Part shown: in pieces, positions 29,031 to 37,599 of the stretch | Position numbering within the stretch: the stretch's first letter is position 1 | Layout of the letters: each line of letters begins with the position of its first letter | Source: Thioalkalivibrio sulfidiphilus HL-EbGr7 | GTDB taxonomy: Bacteria > Pseudomonadota > Gammaproteobacteria > Ectothiorhodospirales > Ectothiorhodospiraceae | Assembly (NCBI RefSeq): GCF_000021985.1 | Contig: NC_011901.1 | Coordinates: forward strand, 62,001 to 126,000 | Direction of reading: 5' to 3' | Length of the DNA stretch: 64,000 nt | The notes under the pieces: generated by a model | What the model was told of the DNA's origin: nothing | Database searches by the model: none | The model's input: the letters and a program-made list of their open reading frames with translations, nothing else | Made by a program: the position numbers and the translations under genes

Positions 29031-31742
29031 GTGAGCAAGACCCCGCCCCTGGTGCTGGTGGATGGATCCTCCTACCTGTATCGCGCCTTCCACGCCCTGC
29101 CGCCCCTGACCAATTCCCGGGGTGAACCCACCGGGGCCGTCTATGGTGTGGCCAACATGCTGCGCAAGCTGCTCAAGGACTACGCGCCGGAGCACGTGGT
29201 GGTGGTGTTCGATGCCAAGGGCAAGACCTTCCGGGACGAGATGTACGCCGAGTACAAGGCCAACCGCCCGCCCATGCCCGACGAGCTGGCCGCCCAGGTG
29301 GAGCCCCTGCACCAGGTGGTCCAGGCCATGGGCCTGCCCATGCTGGTGGTCCCCGGGGTGGAGGCGGACGACGTGATCGCGACCCTGGCCCGCGAGGGCA
29401 GGGAACACGGCCTGGAGGTGGTGATCTCAACCGGCGACAAGGACATGGCCCAGCTGGTGGAGCCCGGGGTGACCCTGGTGAACACCATGACCGACACCAA
29501 AATGGATGCCGAGGGGGTCAAGGAGAAGTTCGGCGTTGCGCCGGAGCAGATCGTGGATTACCTGGCGCTGATCGGCGACACCGTGGACAACGTGCCCGGG
29601 GTGGACAAGGTGGGGCCCAAGACCGCAGTGAAGTGGCTGGAGGCCTACGGCAGTCTCGACGGCATCATGGAACACGCGGAGGAGATCAAGGGCAAGGTGG
29701 GCGAGAACCTGCGCGCGGCCCTGGGCCACCTGCCCCTGTCCCGGGAGCTGGTGACCGTGCGCCGGGACCTGGAACTGGACGTGACGCCCGAGTCCCTGCG
29801 TCTCGGCGAGCCGGACCGGGAGACCCTCAGGGCGCTGTTCTCCCGCCTGGAATTCCGCACCTGGCTCAAGGAACTGGAGTCGGGCGAAGAGCAAGCCCAG
29901 GCCGCATCCGATGACCCGACACCCGGCCAGCCCGCCCAGGCCTACGAGACGATCCTGGACGAAAAGGCCCTGGCCGCCTGGATGAAGCGCCTGGAGACGG
30001 CAGAGCTGTTCGCCTTCGACACCGAGACCACCAGCCTGGACTACATGCAGGCGCAAGTGGTGGGGGTCTCCTTCGCCGTGAAGACCGGCGAGGCCGCCTA
30101 CCTGCCGCTCGCCCATGACTACGCCGATGCGCCCCAGCAACTGGATCGGGACGAGACGCTGAAGCGCCTCAAGCCCCTGCTGGAGAGCGCCAGGCACAAG
30201 AAGCTCGGCCATCACCTCAAATATGACCGCAACGTGCTGCTCAACCACGGCATCGAGTTGAACGGCATCGAGCACGACACCATGCTGGAGTCCTACGTGT
30301 TGAACAGCACGGCGAGCCGTCACGACATGGACAGCCTGGCCCAGAAGTACCTGGACTACCGCACCACCCACTACGAGGAAGTGGCCGGCAAGGGGGCCAA
30401 GCAGATCCCCTTCTCCCAGGTGCGCATCGAGGACGCCACCCCCTACGCCGCCGAGGACGCGGACATCACCCTGCGCCTGCATGAACACCTCTGGCCGCAG
30501 CTCTCGGCCGCCGAGGGCCAGTGCCGGGTGTACCGGGAGATCGAGATGCCCCTGGTGCCGGTGCTCTCGCGCATGGAGCGCACCGGGGTGAAGGTGGACG
30601 CCGAGCGCCTGTTCGCCCAGAGCCACGAGCTGGCCGAGCGCATGGGCCAGATCGAGCGGGAGGCCCATGAGGTGGCCGGCGGGGCCTTCAACCTGGGCTC
30701 ACCCAAGCAGATCCAGGAGATCCTGTACGAGCGCCAGAAGCTGCCGGTGCTCAGGAAGACCCCCAAGGGCCAGCCCTCCACCGCCGAGGACGTGCTGGAG
30801 CAGCTGGCCCTGGACTATCCGCTGCCGAAGCTGATCCTGGAGCACCGCTCGCTGTCCAAGCTCAAGTCCACCTACACCGACAAGCTGCCGGAGCGCATCG
30901 ACCCGGACACCGGCCGGGTGCACACCTCCTATCACCAGGCGGTGGCCTCCACCGGGCGCCTGTCCTCCTCGGACCCCAACCTGCAGAACATCCCCATCCG
31001 CACCGAGGAGGGCCGGCGCATCCGCCAGGCCTTCGTGGCCCCTTCGGGCCGGCGGCTGGTAGCGGCGGACTACTCCCAGATCGAGCTGCGCATCATGGCC
31101 CACCTGTCCGGGGACGCCGGCCTGCTCAGGGCCTTCGCCGAGGGTCAGGACATCCACCGGGCCACCGCCGCCGAGGTCTTCGGCGTGGGCCTCGACCAGG
31201 TCTCCGGCGAGCAGCGCCGGGCCGCCAAGGCCATCAACTTCGGGCTCATCTACGGCATGTCCGCCTTCGGCCTGGCCCGCCAGCTGGGCATCGAGCGGGG
31301 CGACGCCCAGGACTACGTGGACCGCTATTTCGCCCGCTATCCCGGCGTGAAGGACTACATGGAATCCACCCGGGAAAAGGCCCGGGATCTGGGCTACGTG
31401 GAGACCCTGTTCGGCCGGCGCCTGTACCTGCCGGACATCAATGCCCGCAACGGCCAGATCCGCGCCCAGGCGGAGCGGGTGGCCATCAACGCCCCCATGC
31501 AGGGCACCGCCGCGGACATCATCAAGCGGGCCATGATCCAGGTGGATCAATGGATTCGCGAATCACGAATACCGGCGGTGATGATCCTGCAGGTGCACGA
31601 CGAACTGGTGCTGGAGGTGGACGAGGACGCGGTGGACAAGGTGCGTGAGGAGCTGTGCGTGCGCATGTCCCAGGCCGCCGAGCTCAAGGTGCCCCTGGTG
31701 GTGGAGGCCGGGGTGGGGGATAACTGGGATGATGCACATTAG
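29031..31742 (+). CDS. polA: DNA polymerase I
   Basis: 903 aa from GTG 29031 (CGGAGTGAG upstream). N-terminal 5'-nuclease domain (1 to about 290, DGSSYLYRAFHAL), 3'-5' exonuclease domain with intact Asp/Glu pair (FDTETTSLD), and polymerase domain with motif A DYSQIELRIMAHLSGD and motif C VHDELVLEV. All catalytic acids are present, so all three activities are expected. Length matches E. coli Pol I (928). A repeat hairpin that can act as terminator and two sRNA candidates follow. Confidence 0.96.
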   Translation: MSKTPPLVLVDGSSYLYRAFHALPPLTNSRGEPTGAVYGVANMLRKLLKDYAPEHVVVVFDAKGKTFRDEMYAEYKANRPPMPDELAAQVEPLHQVVQAMGLPMLVVPGVEADDVIATLAREGREHGLEVVISTGDKDMAQLVEPGVTLVNTMTDTKMDAEGVKEKFGVAPEQIVDYLALIGDTVDNVPGVDKVGPKTAVKWLEAYGSLDGIMEHAEEIKGKVGENLRAALGHLPLSRELVTVRRDLELDVTPESLRLGEPDRETLRALFSRLEFRTWLKELESGEEQAQAASDDPTPGQPAQAYETILDEKALAAWMKRLETAELFAFDTETTSLDYMQAQVVGVSFAVKTGEAAYLPLAHDYADAPQQLDRDETLKRLKPLLESARHKKLGHHLKYDRNVLLNHGIELNGIEHDTMLESYVLNSTASRHDMDSLAQKYLDYRTTHYEEVAGKGAKQIPFSQVRIEDATPYAAEDADITLRLHEHLWPQLSAAEGQCRVYREIEMPLVPVLSRMERTGVKVDAERLFAQSHELAERMGQIEREAHEVAGGAFNLGSPKQIQEILYERQKLPVLRKTPKGQPSTAEDVLEQLALDYPLPKLILEHRSLSKLKSTYTDKLPERIDPDTGRVHTSYHQAVASTGRLSSSDPNLQNIPIRTEEGRRIRQAFVAPSGRRLVAADYSQIELRIMAHLSGDAGLLRAFAEGQDIHRATAAEVFGVGLDQVSGEQRRAAKAINFGLIYGMSAFGLARQLGIERGDAQDYVDRYFARYPGVKDYMESTREKARDLGYVETLFGRRLYLPDINARNGQIRAQAERVAINAPMQGTAADIIKRAMIQVDQWIRESRIPAVMILQVHDELVLEVDEDAVDKVREELCVRMSQAAELKVPLVVEAGVGDNWDDAH

Positions 31743-31744
31743 AG

Positions 31745-31810
31745 GCAGTGGCTAGTGGCAAGTAGCCAGTTGCAAGGGGGCCCTGCCACTTGAGACTTGC
31801 CACTGTTTTT
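31745..31810 (+). repeat. 7-bp repeat hairpin (AGTGGCA family), possible polA terminator
   Basis: Left arm AGTGGCT, AGTGGCA, AGTAGCC, AGTTGCA; right arm (31782-31805) closes with GCCACTG followed by five T. The outer CAGTGGC/GCCACTG pairing plus T-run can terminate polA transcription. Confidence 0.75.
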
Positions 31811-31851
31811 AGTGCATTGTTCACAAATCCACCATCCGGCCGGCGGTCGGA

Positions 31852-31878
31852 GAACTTTCTTCGTGAGGGAGAGTCATA
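31852..31878 (+). promoter_or_regulatory. sigma-E/AlgU-type promoter of sRNA 1
   Basis: GAACTT (31852-31857), 16-bp spacer, TCATA (31874-31878). The -35 matches the sigma-E/AlgU consensus exactly; the -10 is a near match to TCTGA/TCAAA. The predicted start falls at about 31886, exactly where sequence conservation with sRNA 2 begins. Confidence 0.65.
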
Positions 31879-31885
31879 CTCAGGT

Positions 31886-31996
31886 AAGCGCTGTAGCCCG
31901 GCGCTTCCCCGCTTCCCTCCCTGAGCGGGTGGATGGCTCAGACTCCCCCAAGTTGAGCCTTTTATTGAGCCCCGGCGCCCGCCGGGGCTTTTTTTT
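31886..31996 (+). ncRNA. sRNA candidate 1 at the Spot 42/ErsA locus
   Basis: About 111 nt between polA and engB, the position of Spot 42 in enterics and ErsA in Pseudomonas. Three small stems: AGCGC/GCGCT (31887-31905), CCCGCT/AGCGGG with a C/U-rich loop, and GGCTCA/TGAGCC with loop containing CTCCCCCAAG. Then a terminator with a perfect 10-bp stem (31968-31989) and eight T. The C-rich loops could pair with Shine-Dalgarno sequences. Homologous to sRNA 2, with compensatory changes in stem 3. Confidence 0.75.
31968..31996 (+). terminator. terminator of sRNA 1
   Basis: Perfect stem AGCCCCGGCG/CGCCGGGGCT with a two-base gap and a run of eight T. Confidence 0.9.
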
Positions 31997-32078
31997 GCCG
32001 CTGGCATGAGGAAACAGGCACCAGCGCAAAGGACATTCGGGACTGTTTCACACTTTGTGGCATTGGGCGTCATGGGCA

Positions 32079-32105
32079 GAACTTTTCCGCCAGCCCCCAG
32101 TCTGA
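32079..32105 (+). promoter_or_regulatory. sigma-E/AlgU consensus promoter of sRNA 2
   Basis: GAACTT (32079-32084), 16-bp spacer, TCTGA (32101-32105): an exact match to the sigma-E/AlgU consensus. The predicted start near 32112 coincides with the first conserved base of sRNA 2 (AAGCGCT). Confidence 0.8.
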
Positions 32106-32111
32106 CATTAC

Positions 32112-32236
32112 AAGCGCTCTAGCCCGGCGCTGCCCGCTTTTCCTCCCCTGAGCGGGATGGCTCGATTCCCCAAGTCGAGCCTCCATTCTGCCCCGGTCGT
32201 ACCAGCTCTCCCCGAGCGGTCACCGGGGTTTTTTTT
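32112..32236 (+). ncRNA. sRNA candidate 2, tandem paralogue of sRNA 1
   Basis: About 125 nt. Opens with AAGCGCTCTAGCCCGGCGCT, 19 of 20 identical to sRNA 1, keeps the CCCGCT/AGCGGG stem, and has stem 3 as GGCTCGA/TCGAGCC where sRNA 1 has GGCTCA/TGAGCC, i.e. paired substitutions that preserve the helix. Ends in stem CCCCGGT/ACCGGGG and eight T (32229-32236). Between the two RNAs (31997-32078) nothing but the second promoter is seen. Confidence 0.78.
32191..32236 (+). terminator. terminator of sRNA 2
   Basis: Stem CCCCGGT (32191-32197) with ACCGGGG (32222-32228), long loop, eight T. Confidence 0.75.
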
Positions 32237-32273
32237 GGCCTCGATTGGGCGGGTTAGGGTCAAAGGCGTTTAA

Positions 32274-32451
32274 GCCACAGAGGGCACAGAGGTCACAGAG
32301 GGAAAAGATAACGCAAAGGGTTTTCACGACTTGACATAGGATCAGTCCAGGGCACGCTGGCCGAATCGCGGTATATCACTGCCATTCAATGCATTTTCTC
32401 TGTGACCTCTGTGACCTCTGTGACCTCTGTGCCCTCTGTGCCCTCTGTGGC
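32274..32451. repeat. 9-bp repeat hairpin (CACAGAGGN family)
   Basis: Left arm has three CACAGAGG words; right arm (32397-32451) has about seven consecutive CTCTGTGNC nonamers. The arms are inverted and about 95 bp apart. Lies at the engB 3' end. Confidence 0.9.
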
Positions 32452-32462
32452 TAAAAAAGCCC

Positions 32463-33092
32463 TTACTCCGACGCAGCCCGGGCCTCGGGTTCCGCGGTCA
32501 GCCCCAGCCACTGGTCCAGGATGCCGTGGGCGTCTTCCACCCCCTCCCGCTTGAGGGCCGAGAAGGGCTGTACCGTGGCCTCGATGCCGGCATCGCCCAG
32601 GGCCCGGGCCACCTGGCGGGCGGTGTCCATGGCCGGGCCCCGGCGTATCTTGTCGGCCTTGGTCAGCAGCACGTGCACCGCCAGGCCACGTTCCCGGGCC
32701 CAGCCCAGCATGGTCCAGTCGTGGTCCGTGAGCGGATGGCGGATGTCCATGACCACCACCAGCCCTTTCAGGCACGCGCGCTCACCCAGGTAGTGCTCCA
32801 TGAGCTTGCGCCAGGCCTTGCGCATGGCCTCGGGGACCTTGGCATACCCATAGCCGGGTAGATCCACCAGGCGCCGGGACTCATCCAGGGCGAAGAAATT
32901 GATCAGCTGGGTGCGCCCCGGGGTCTTGCTGGTGCGGGCCAGGGCGCGCTGGTTGCACAGTACGTTGATGGCGCTGGATTTGCCCGCGTTGGAGCGGCCG
33001 GCAAAGGCCACCTCCATGCCCTCATCGGTGGGGAAGGCGTCGGGTCTGGCGGCGCTGATCAGGAAACGGGCCTGCTGGTAGAAGGGGTTCAA
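32463..33092 (-). CDS. engB: ribosome-biogenesis GTPase EngB (YihA/YsxC)
   Basis: 209 aa when started at TTG 33092, giving the family N-terminus [14 protein letters not shown] and nearly the E. coli length; GGAG lies about eight bases upstream. The open frame extends upstream to 33227 but without family similarity. GTPase motifs: GRSNAGKSS (G1), DLPGYG (G3) and LTKADK (G4). Required for 50S assembly. Conserved next to polA and cytochrome c4 as in Pseudomonas. Confidence 0.92.
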   Translation of the reverse strand: MNPFYQQARFLISAARPDAFPTDEGMEVAFAGRSNAGKSSAINVLCNQRALARTSKTPGRTQLINFFALDESRRLVDLPGYGYAKVPEAMRKAWRKLMEHYLGERACLKGLVVVMDIRHPLTDHDWTMLGWARERGLAVHVLLTKADKIRRGPAMDTARQVARALGDAGIEATVQPFSALKREGVEDAHGILDQWLGLTAEPEARAASE

Positions 33093-33288
33093 GCGACGTG
33101 CTCCGGAGAGGGGTTCAGGCCCGGCAGGCAGGGGCCTTTGGCTTTTGCGGGCTGGGGTTTTGTGGTATACAGTGCAGCCATTTTTGGCAATGGCCGGGAC
33201 CCGGGTCAATGTTTTCGGGCCACCCATGGCTCATAAAATAACGATTCCCTCTCAGTAAATCCTAGATGTCACCAGGAGTACATCCGCG

Positions 33289-33906
33289 ATGAACAAGTAC
33301 GCTCTGATTGCCCTCGCCGCCCTCGGGCTTGCCCTGTCCGCCCCGGTGATGGCCGATGCCGGCGATGCGACCCGTGGCAAGGGCCTGTCCGCCTCCTGCG
33401 CCGCCTGCCATGGTGCCGACGGCAACAGCGTGAACCCTGAATGGCCCAAGCTGGCCGGCCAGGGCGAGGCCTACCTGTTCAAGCAACTGGTGGACTACAA
33501 GGAAGGCCGCCGCCAGAACGTGCTGATGGCCGGTCAGGTGGCCAACCTGAGCACCCAGGACATGCGTGACCTGGCGGCCTTCTTCGCCTCCCAGACCATC
33601 ACCCCCGGCACCGCCGATGCGTCCATGGTCGAGCTGGGTGAGCAGATCTACCGCGGCGGCAATGCCGCCACCGGCGTGGCCGCCTGTATCGCCTGCCACG
33701 GCCCCAACGGCCAGGGCAACCCCGCCGCCATGTTCCCCAAGGTGGCCGGCCAGCACGCCAAGTACAATGCCGACCAGCTGCGCTACTTCCGCGACGAGAG
33801 CCGCGCCAACGACAACGGCCGGATGATGCGCAACATCGCCCGCCGCATGACCGACGCGGAGATCGAGGCCGTCTCCCAGTACATGGCCGGTCTGAGCCGC
33901 AACTGA
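33289..33906 (+). CDS. dihaem cytochrome c4
   Basis: 205-aa periplasmic cytochrome with signal peptide (to about VMADA) and two class I haem domains, CAACH at Cys37 and CIACH at Cys133. Each domain has the internal repeat of c4 proteins (WPKLAGQGEAYLFKQL and FPKVAGQHAKYNADQL). It shuttles electrons to terminal oxidases. Good AGGAG site upstream of the ATG. Divergent from engB; followed by a terminator and the cytochrome maturation genes. Confidence 0.94.
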   Translation: MNKYALIALAALGLALSAPVMADAGDATRGKGLSASCAACHGADGNSVNPEWPKLAGQGEAYLFKQLVDYKEGRRQNVLMAGQVANLSTQDMRDLAAFFASQTITPGTADASMVELGEQIYRGGNAATGVAACIACHGPNGQGNPAAMFPKVAGQHAKYNADQLRYFRDESRANDNGRMMRNIARRMTDAEIEAVSQYMAGLSRN

Positions 33907-33941
33907 TCGCGAATCGGGTTATCTCACTGATTCGTCAAGAA

Positions 33942-33968
33942 AAGGGTGGCCTGGTCCACCCTTTTTTT
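33942..33968 (+). terminator. terminator of cytochrome c4 gene
   Basis: AAGGGTGG/CCACCCTT stem, six-base loop, then T-run. Confidence 0.9.
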
Positions 33969-34007
33969 GGCACGCGATAATCCATCATGTCCCCGCGCTG
34001 CCTGAGT

Positions 34008-34033
34008 GAACTTGTGGCATCCGGAGGGTCAAA
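34008..34033 (+). promoter_or_regulatory. possible sigma-E-type promoter upstream of resB
   Basis: GAACTT, 15-bp spacer, TCAAA. Both boxes match sigma-E variants; spacing is one base short of the optimum. It would drive resB-ccsA-dsbA with a GC-rich leader of about 100 nt containing a CCCCG/CGGGG hairpin. Confidence 0.45.
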
Positions 34034-34141
34034 CCACAATGCCTGAGCCCGCGCCGCGGGTTTCGGGCGAGCGCCGGGACAAGGCGCAGGGTTGAGGCGC
34101 GATCCCCGTCCGGCGGGGCGCAAGACAAGAGAACCATCAAT

Positions 34142-36181
34142 ATGAGCAGTACCACCAAGGCGGTCACCCGCGGGCAGCGCTCCACCGGCGCCATCCTGCT
34201 GGAATTCCTGGGTTCCATGAGCCTCGCCATCACCCTGCTGGTGGCCCTGGCCATTGCCTCCGTGATCGGCACGGTGCTGCAACAGAACCAGCCCTACCAG
34301 GACTACCTGCTCAAGTTCGGGCCCTTCTGGCACGAGATCTTCGCCGGCATGGCCCTCTACGATGTCTACTCCGCCGGCTGGTTCCTGGTGATCCTGACCT
34401 TCCTGGTGGTCTCCACCAGCGTGTGTATCTATCGCCATGCGCCCACGATGGTGCGCGACATGCGCCATTTCCGCATGTCGGTGAAGGAAAAATCCCTGCG
34501 CAGTTTCCAGCACCACGTGGCCGATGAGCTGGACATGGCCCCCGCCGCGGCAATCGATCGCACCAGTCGTGCCCTGAGCAGCCGCGGTTACCGGGTGCGG
34601 GTCAAGGACCATGGTGATCACCAGGTCCTCTCAGCCATGAAGGGCGCCTCCAACCGCCTGGGTTACCTGTTCACCCACGTGGCCATCGTGATCATCTGCG
34701 TGGGTGCCGTGATGGACGGCCGCATGCCGATGAAACTGGCAGAATTGACCGGACGTCTGGTGGTGGAGACCCGGGACATTCCGGCCTCCCAGGTGCCTCC
34801 GGAGAGCCGTCTGGGGGCCGCCAACCGTTCCTTCCGGGGCACCGTCGAGATCCCCGAGGGCCGGCGCGCCAACGTCGTCTTCATCAACATTCGTGACGGT
34901 TTTGTGGTCCAGGAACTCCCCTTCACCGTGGAGGTGCGCCAGTTCCGCGTCGAGCATCACTCCACCGGCGCGCCGCGCTCTTTCGAGAGCGACCTGGTGA
35001 TCTTCGACAATGACCTGCCCGAGCCCCTGGAGCAGACCATCAGCGTCAACCACCCGCTCATCTACAAGGGCCACGCCATCTACCAGGCGAGCTTCGGCGA
35101 CGGCGGCTCCAGGCTGAACATCAACATCTGGCCGCTCAATGAGCGCGGCCTGGAGCCGGTGCCGTTCGAGGGCAACGTGTTCCAGAACTATCCCATGGAA
35201 GTGGTGGACCGGGGTGAATGGACCCTGGAACTGCACGACTTCGCGCTGCACAACATCAACCCCTTCCTGGACGAGCAGGGTCAGCGATTCAACCGCAATT
35301 TCGGCCCCAGCTTCACCTTCCGCCTGCGCGACCGCACCGGCGTGGCCATGGAGTACCAGAACTACATGGCGCCGGTGGAGCAGGAAGGCCGGCTGTTTTA
35401 CCTGAGCGGTGTGCGCGAGAGCGTGGCCGATGAGTTCCAGTACCTGCACATCCCCGCCGACCCCAGCGGCAGCCTGCAGCGTTTCATGACCTTCCATGCC
35501 ATGCTGCAGAACCCGGCGGTGATCGCCGAGGTCGCGCGCTCCACCACCACGGCGGCGGTGGCCGAGGTACGTGGCGACGACGAGGTGCAGGAGCAGGTGC
35601 GCCGCACCATGGAGCGGCTGATGCTGCTGTTCGCCCAGGGCGGCTATGACGCCATCGCCCAGGAGATCGAATCCCGCACACCGCCGGAACAGGTCTCCCA
35701 GGTCACCGAGGTGTTCATCCGTGTGTTGCACGCCGGCCTGCAGGCCCTTTACCTGGAGGTGCTGGCAGAGGAAGGCGTGGACGAGATCACCGAGGCCGAC
35801 CAGGTGTTCCTGGAGGATGCCGTGGTGGCGGCCAATGCCATCCACTTCTACGGTTCGCCGGTGTTCCTGCACCTGACCGGTTTCGATCATATCGAGGCCT
35901 CCGGCCTGATGATCACCAAGTCCCCGGGCCAGGGCGTGGTCTATTTCGGCAGCATCATGCTCACCATCGGCATCTTCCTGATGTTCTACGTGGCCCACCG
36001 CCGCTGCTGGCTGTGGGTGACCCCGGCCGGCGAGGGCCGCAGCCGCGTGGTGTTTGCTGGTACCAGCAACCGGAATATGGTGGAATTCGACAAGGAATTC
36101 GGTGTGCTTACCGCCGCCGCCCTGGGTAAAGAGCCCGCATCCGACCGTGACGGAGCGACGCAGCAGCAGGGCGCGTCATAA
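34142..36181 (+). CDS. resB: cytochrome c maturation protein ResB (CcsB), System II
   Basis: 679-aa membrane protein. Three N-terminal transmembrane helices (about 20-40, 75-95, 175-195), a large periplasmic region to about 590 and a last helix (GSIMLTIGIFLMFYVAHRRCW). ResB with CcsA delivers haem to apocytochromes c in the periplasm. N-terminal FLGSMSLAITLLVALAIASVIGTVLQQNQ is split here only for length; its LGSMSLAI and IGTVLQQNQ parts are characteristic. Operon with ccsA and dsbA follows. Confidence 0.92.
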   Translation: MSSTTKAVTRGQRSTGAILLEFLGSMSLAITLLVALAIASVIGTVLQQNQPYQDYLLKFGPFWHEIFAGMALYDVYSAGWFLVILTFLVVSTSVCIYRHAPTMVRDMRHFRMSVKEKSLRSFQHHVADELDMAPAAAIDRTSRALSSRGYRVRVKDHGDHQVLSAMKGASNRLGYLFTHVAIVIICVGAVMDGRMPMKLAELTGRLVVETRDIPASQVPPESRLGAANRSFRGTVEIPEGRRANVVFINIRDGFVVQELPFTVEVRQFRVEHHSTGAPRSFESDLVIFDNDLPEPLEQTISVNHPLIYKGHAIYQASFGDGGSRLNINIWPLNERGLEPVPFEGNVFQNYPMEVVDRGEWTLELHDFALHNINPFLDEQGQRFNRNFGPSFTFRLRDRTGVAMEYQNYMAPVEQEGRLFYLSGVRESVADEFQYLHIPADPSGSLQRFMTFHAMLQNPAVIAEVARSTTTAAVAEVRGDDEVQEQVRRTMERLMLLFAQGGYDAIAQEIESRTPPEQVSQVTEVFIRVLHAGLQALYLEVLAEEGVDEITEADQVFLEDAVVAANAIHFYGSPVFLHLTGFDHIEASGLMITKSPGQGVVYFGSIMLTIGIFLMFYVAHRRCWLWVTPAGEGRSRVVFAGTSNRNMVEFDKEFGVLTAAALGKEPASDRDGATQQQGAS

Positions 36182-36226
36182 ACACGGGACCCCTTCTGGA
36201 GTGATGACTTTCAAGAGGTAAATGCT

Positions 36227-37591
36227 ATGTCCGTTCCCCACGAGGCTATTCAGGTCGAACAGCCCGGCTGGTTCCGTCGCCTGAGTCACCTGGACTGGGC
36301 CTGGGCCGCCCTGGTGACCGCAGCAACGGTCTTCGTCCTGGTCATGTACGGCGACCGCATCGATTTCTACGAGACCAGTGTGCTGCTGATCGTGGCGCCG
36401 GGCATCCTCTGGCTGGGCTGGTTCTGGCGCCCCTTCCAGGCCTTCAGCCTCGCCGTGGCGGGTCTCAGCCTGCTGGGCATCCTGAGCTACCACGGCTGGA
36501 GCCTGTCCGATCCCGGTGACCTGGCGCGCGCCGAAACCAATTTCTTCCTCAAATTCCTGGTCTCCGGCGAGACCGCCACCATGTGGATGTGCGTGCTGCC
36601 GTTCGGCGCCACCGCCAGCTATCTCGCCCCCCTGTTCCGCTACAAGGACGGTCGCCCGGCCATCAAGCCGGCCCTGATCATGCTGGCGGTTACCGGTGCC
36701 ATCGGTGCCGCCCTGGTGTATGTGGGCATGAACAACATCCGGGTGGGCGTGCAGTTCATCGCGCCCATGTTCCTGATCGTCACCGCCGGCGCCCTGATCG
36801 GCCTGTTCGCGCGCAGCGACTTCCCCGCCCGGGTGGGGACCGCGCTGGCCTGGAGCGGCTCGGTGATGGGTCTGACCGGCCTGATGGTGCGCTGGCGCGA
36901 GACCTACCTGCATGACCCCACCTGGGGCTATGTGCCGGTGAGCAACCTCTACGAGGTGTTCATCCAGTTCGCCGTGATGACCACCATGATGTACCTCTAC
37001 TACGAATACCGCAGCCGTAACCGTGCCATGGGCGGCTTCGTGATGATGGTGGTGAGCGCCTCGGTGTGCTTCCTGCTGTGGTACGTGTTCGACCGCGAGG
37101 CGCACCTCATCGAGCCGCTGGTGCCGGCCCTGCAGAGCTGGTGGATGAAGATCCACGTGCCCGCCAACTTCGTGGGTTACGGTGGTTTCGCCATCGCCGC
37201 CATGCTGGGCGTGGCCTACCTGCTGCGCGCCCGGGGCGAGCGGGTCAATCCCGATGGCCTGCTGGCCACCCGTCTGCCCAGCCGCGAGGTGATGGATGAC
37301 GTGATGTACAAGGTCATCGCGCTGGGCTTCGCGTTCTTCACCATCGCCACCATCCTGGGCGCTATGTGGGCGGCCGAGGCCTGGGGCGGCTACTGGTCCT
37401 GGGACCCCAAGGAGACCTGGGCCCTGATCGTGTGGCTCAACTACGCGGCCTGGCTGCACATGCGATTCACCAAGGGCTGGCGCGGCGTGCCCATGGCCTG
37501 GTGGGCCATCGTGGGCCTGTTCATCACCACCTTCGCGTTCATCGGTGTGAACATCTTCCTCTCCGGCCTGCATTCCTACGGCACACTGTGA
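36227..37591 (+). CDS. ccsA: cytochrome c maturation protein CcsA (ResC)
   Basis: 454-aa polytopic inner-membrane protein with the haem-handling WWD motif (WGGYWSWDPKETW) near the C-terminus and conserved His residues in flanking helices. Partner of ResB in System II cytochrome c synthesis. CAAGAGGT ribosome-binding site. Its presence explains how the many c-type cytochromes of this window are matured. The dsbA start lies eight bases after its stop. Confidence 0.94.
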   Translation: MSVPHEAIQVEQPGWFRRLSHLDWAWAALVTAATVFVLVMYGDRIDFYETSVLLIVAPGILWLGWFWRPFQAFSLAVAGLSLLGILSYHGWSLSDPGDLARAETNFFLKFLVSGETATMWMCVLPFGATASYLAPLFRYKDGRPAIKPALIMLAVTGAIGAALVYVGMNNIRVGVQFIAPMFLIVTAGALIGLFARSDFPARVGTALAWSGSVMGLTGLMVRWRETYLHDPTWGYVPVSNLYEVFIQFAVMTTMMYLYYEYRSRNRAMGGFVMMVVSASVCFLLWYVFDREAHLIEPLVPALQSWWMKIHVPANFVGYGGFAIAAMLGVAYLLRARGERVNPDGLLATRLPSREVMDDVMYKVIALGFAFFTIATILGAMWAAEAWGGYWSWDPKETWALIVWLNYAAWLHMRFTKGWRGVPMAWWAIVGLFITTFAFIGVNIFLSGLHSYGTL

Positions 37592-37599
37592 GGCATTTC

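Noticed and set aside
32397-32451. Possible CRISPR-like array of CTCTGTGAC units
   Set aside because: Units are contiguous 9-mers without spacers, and an inverted partner arm lies nearby; this is one of the hairpin repeat arrays.
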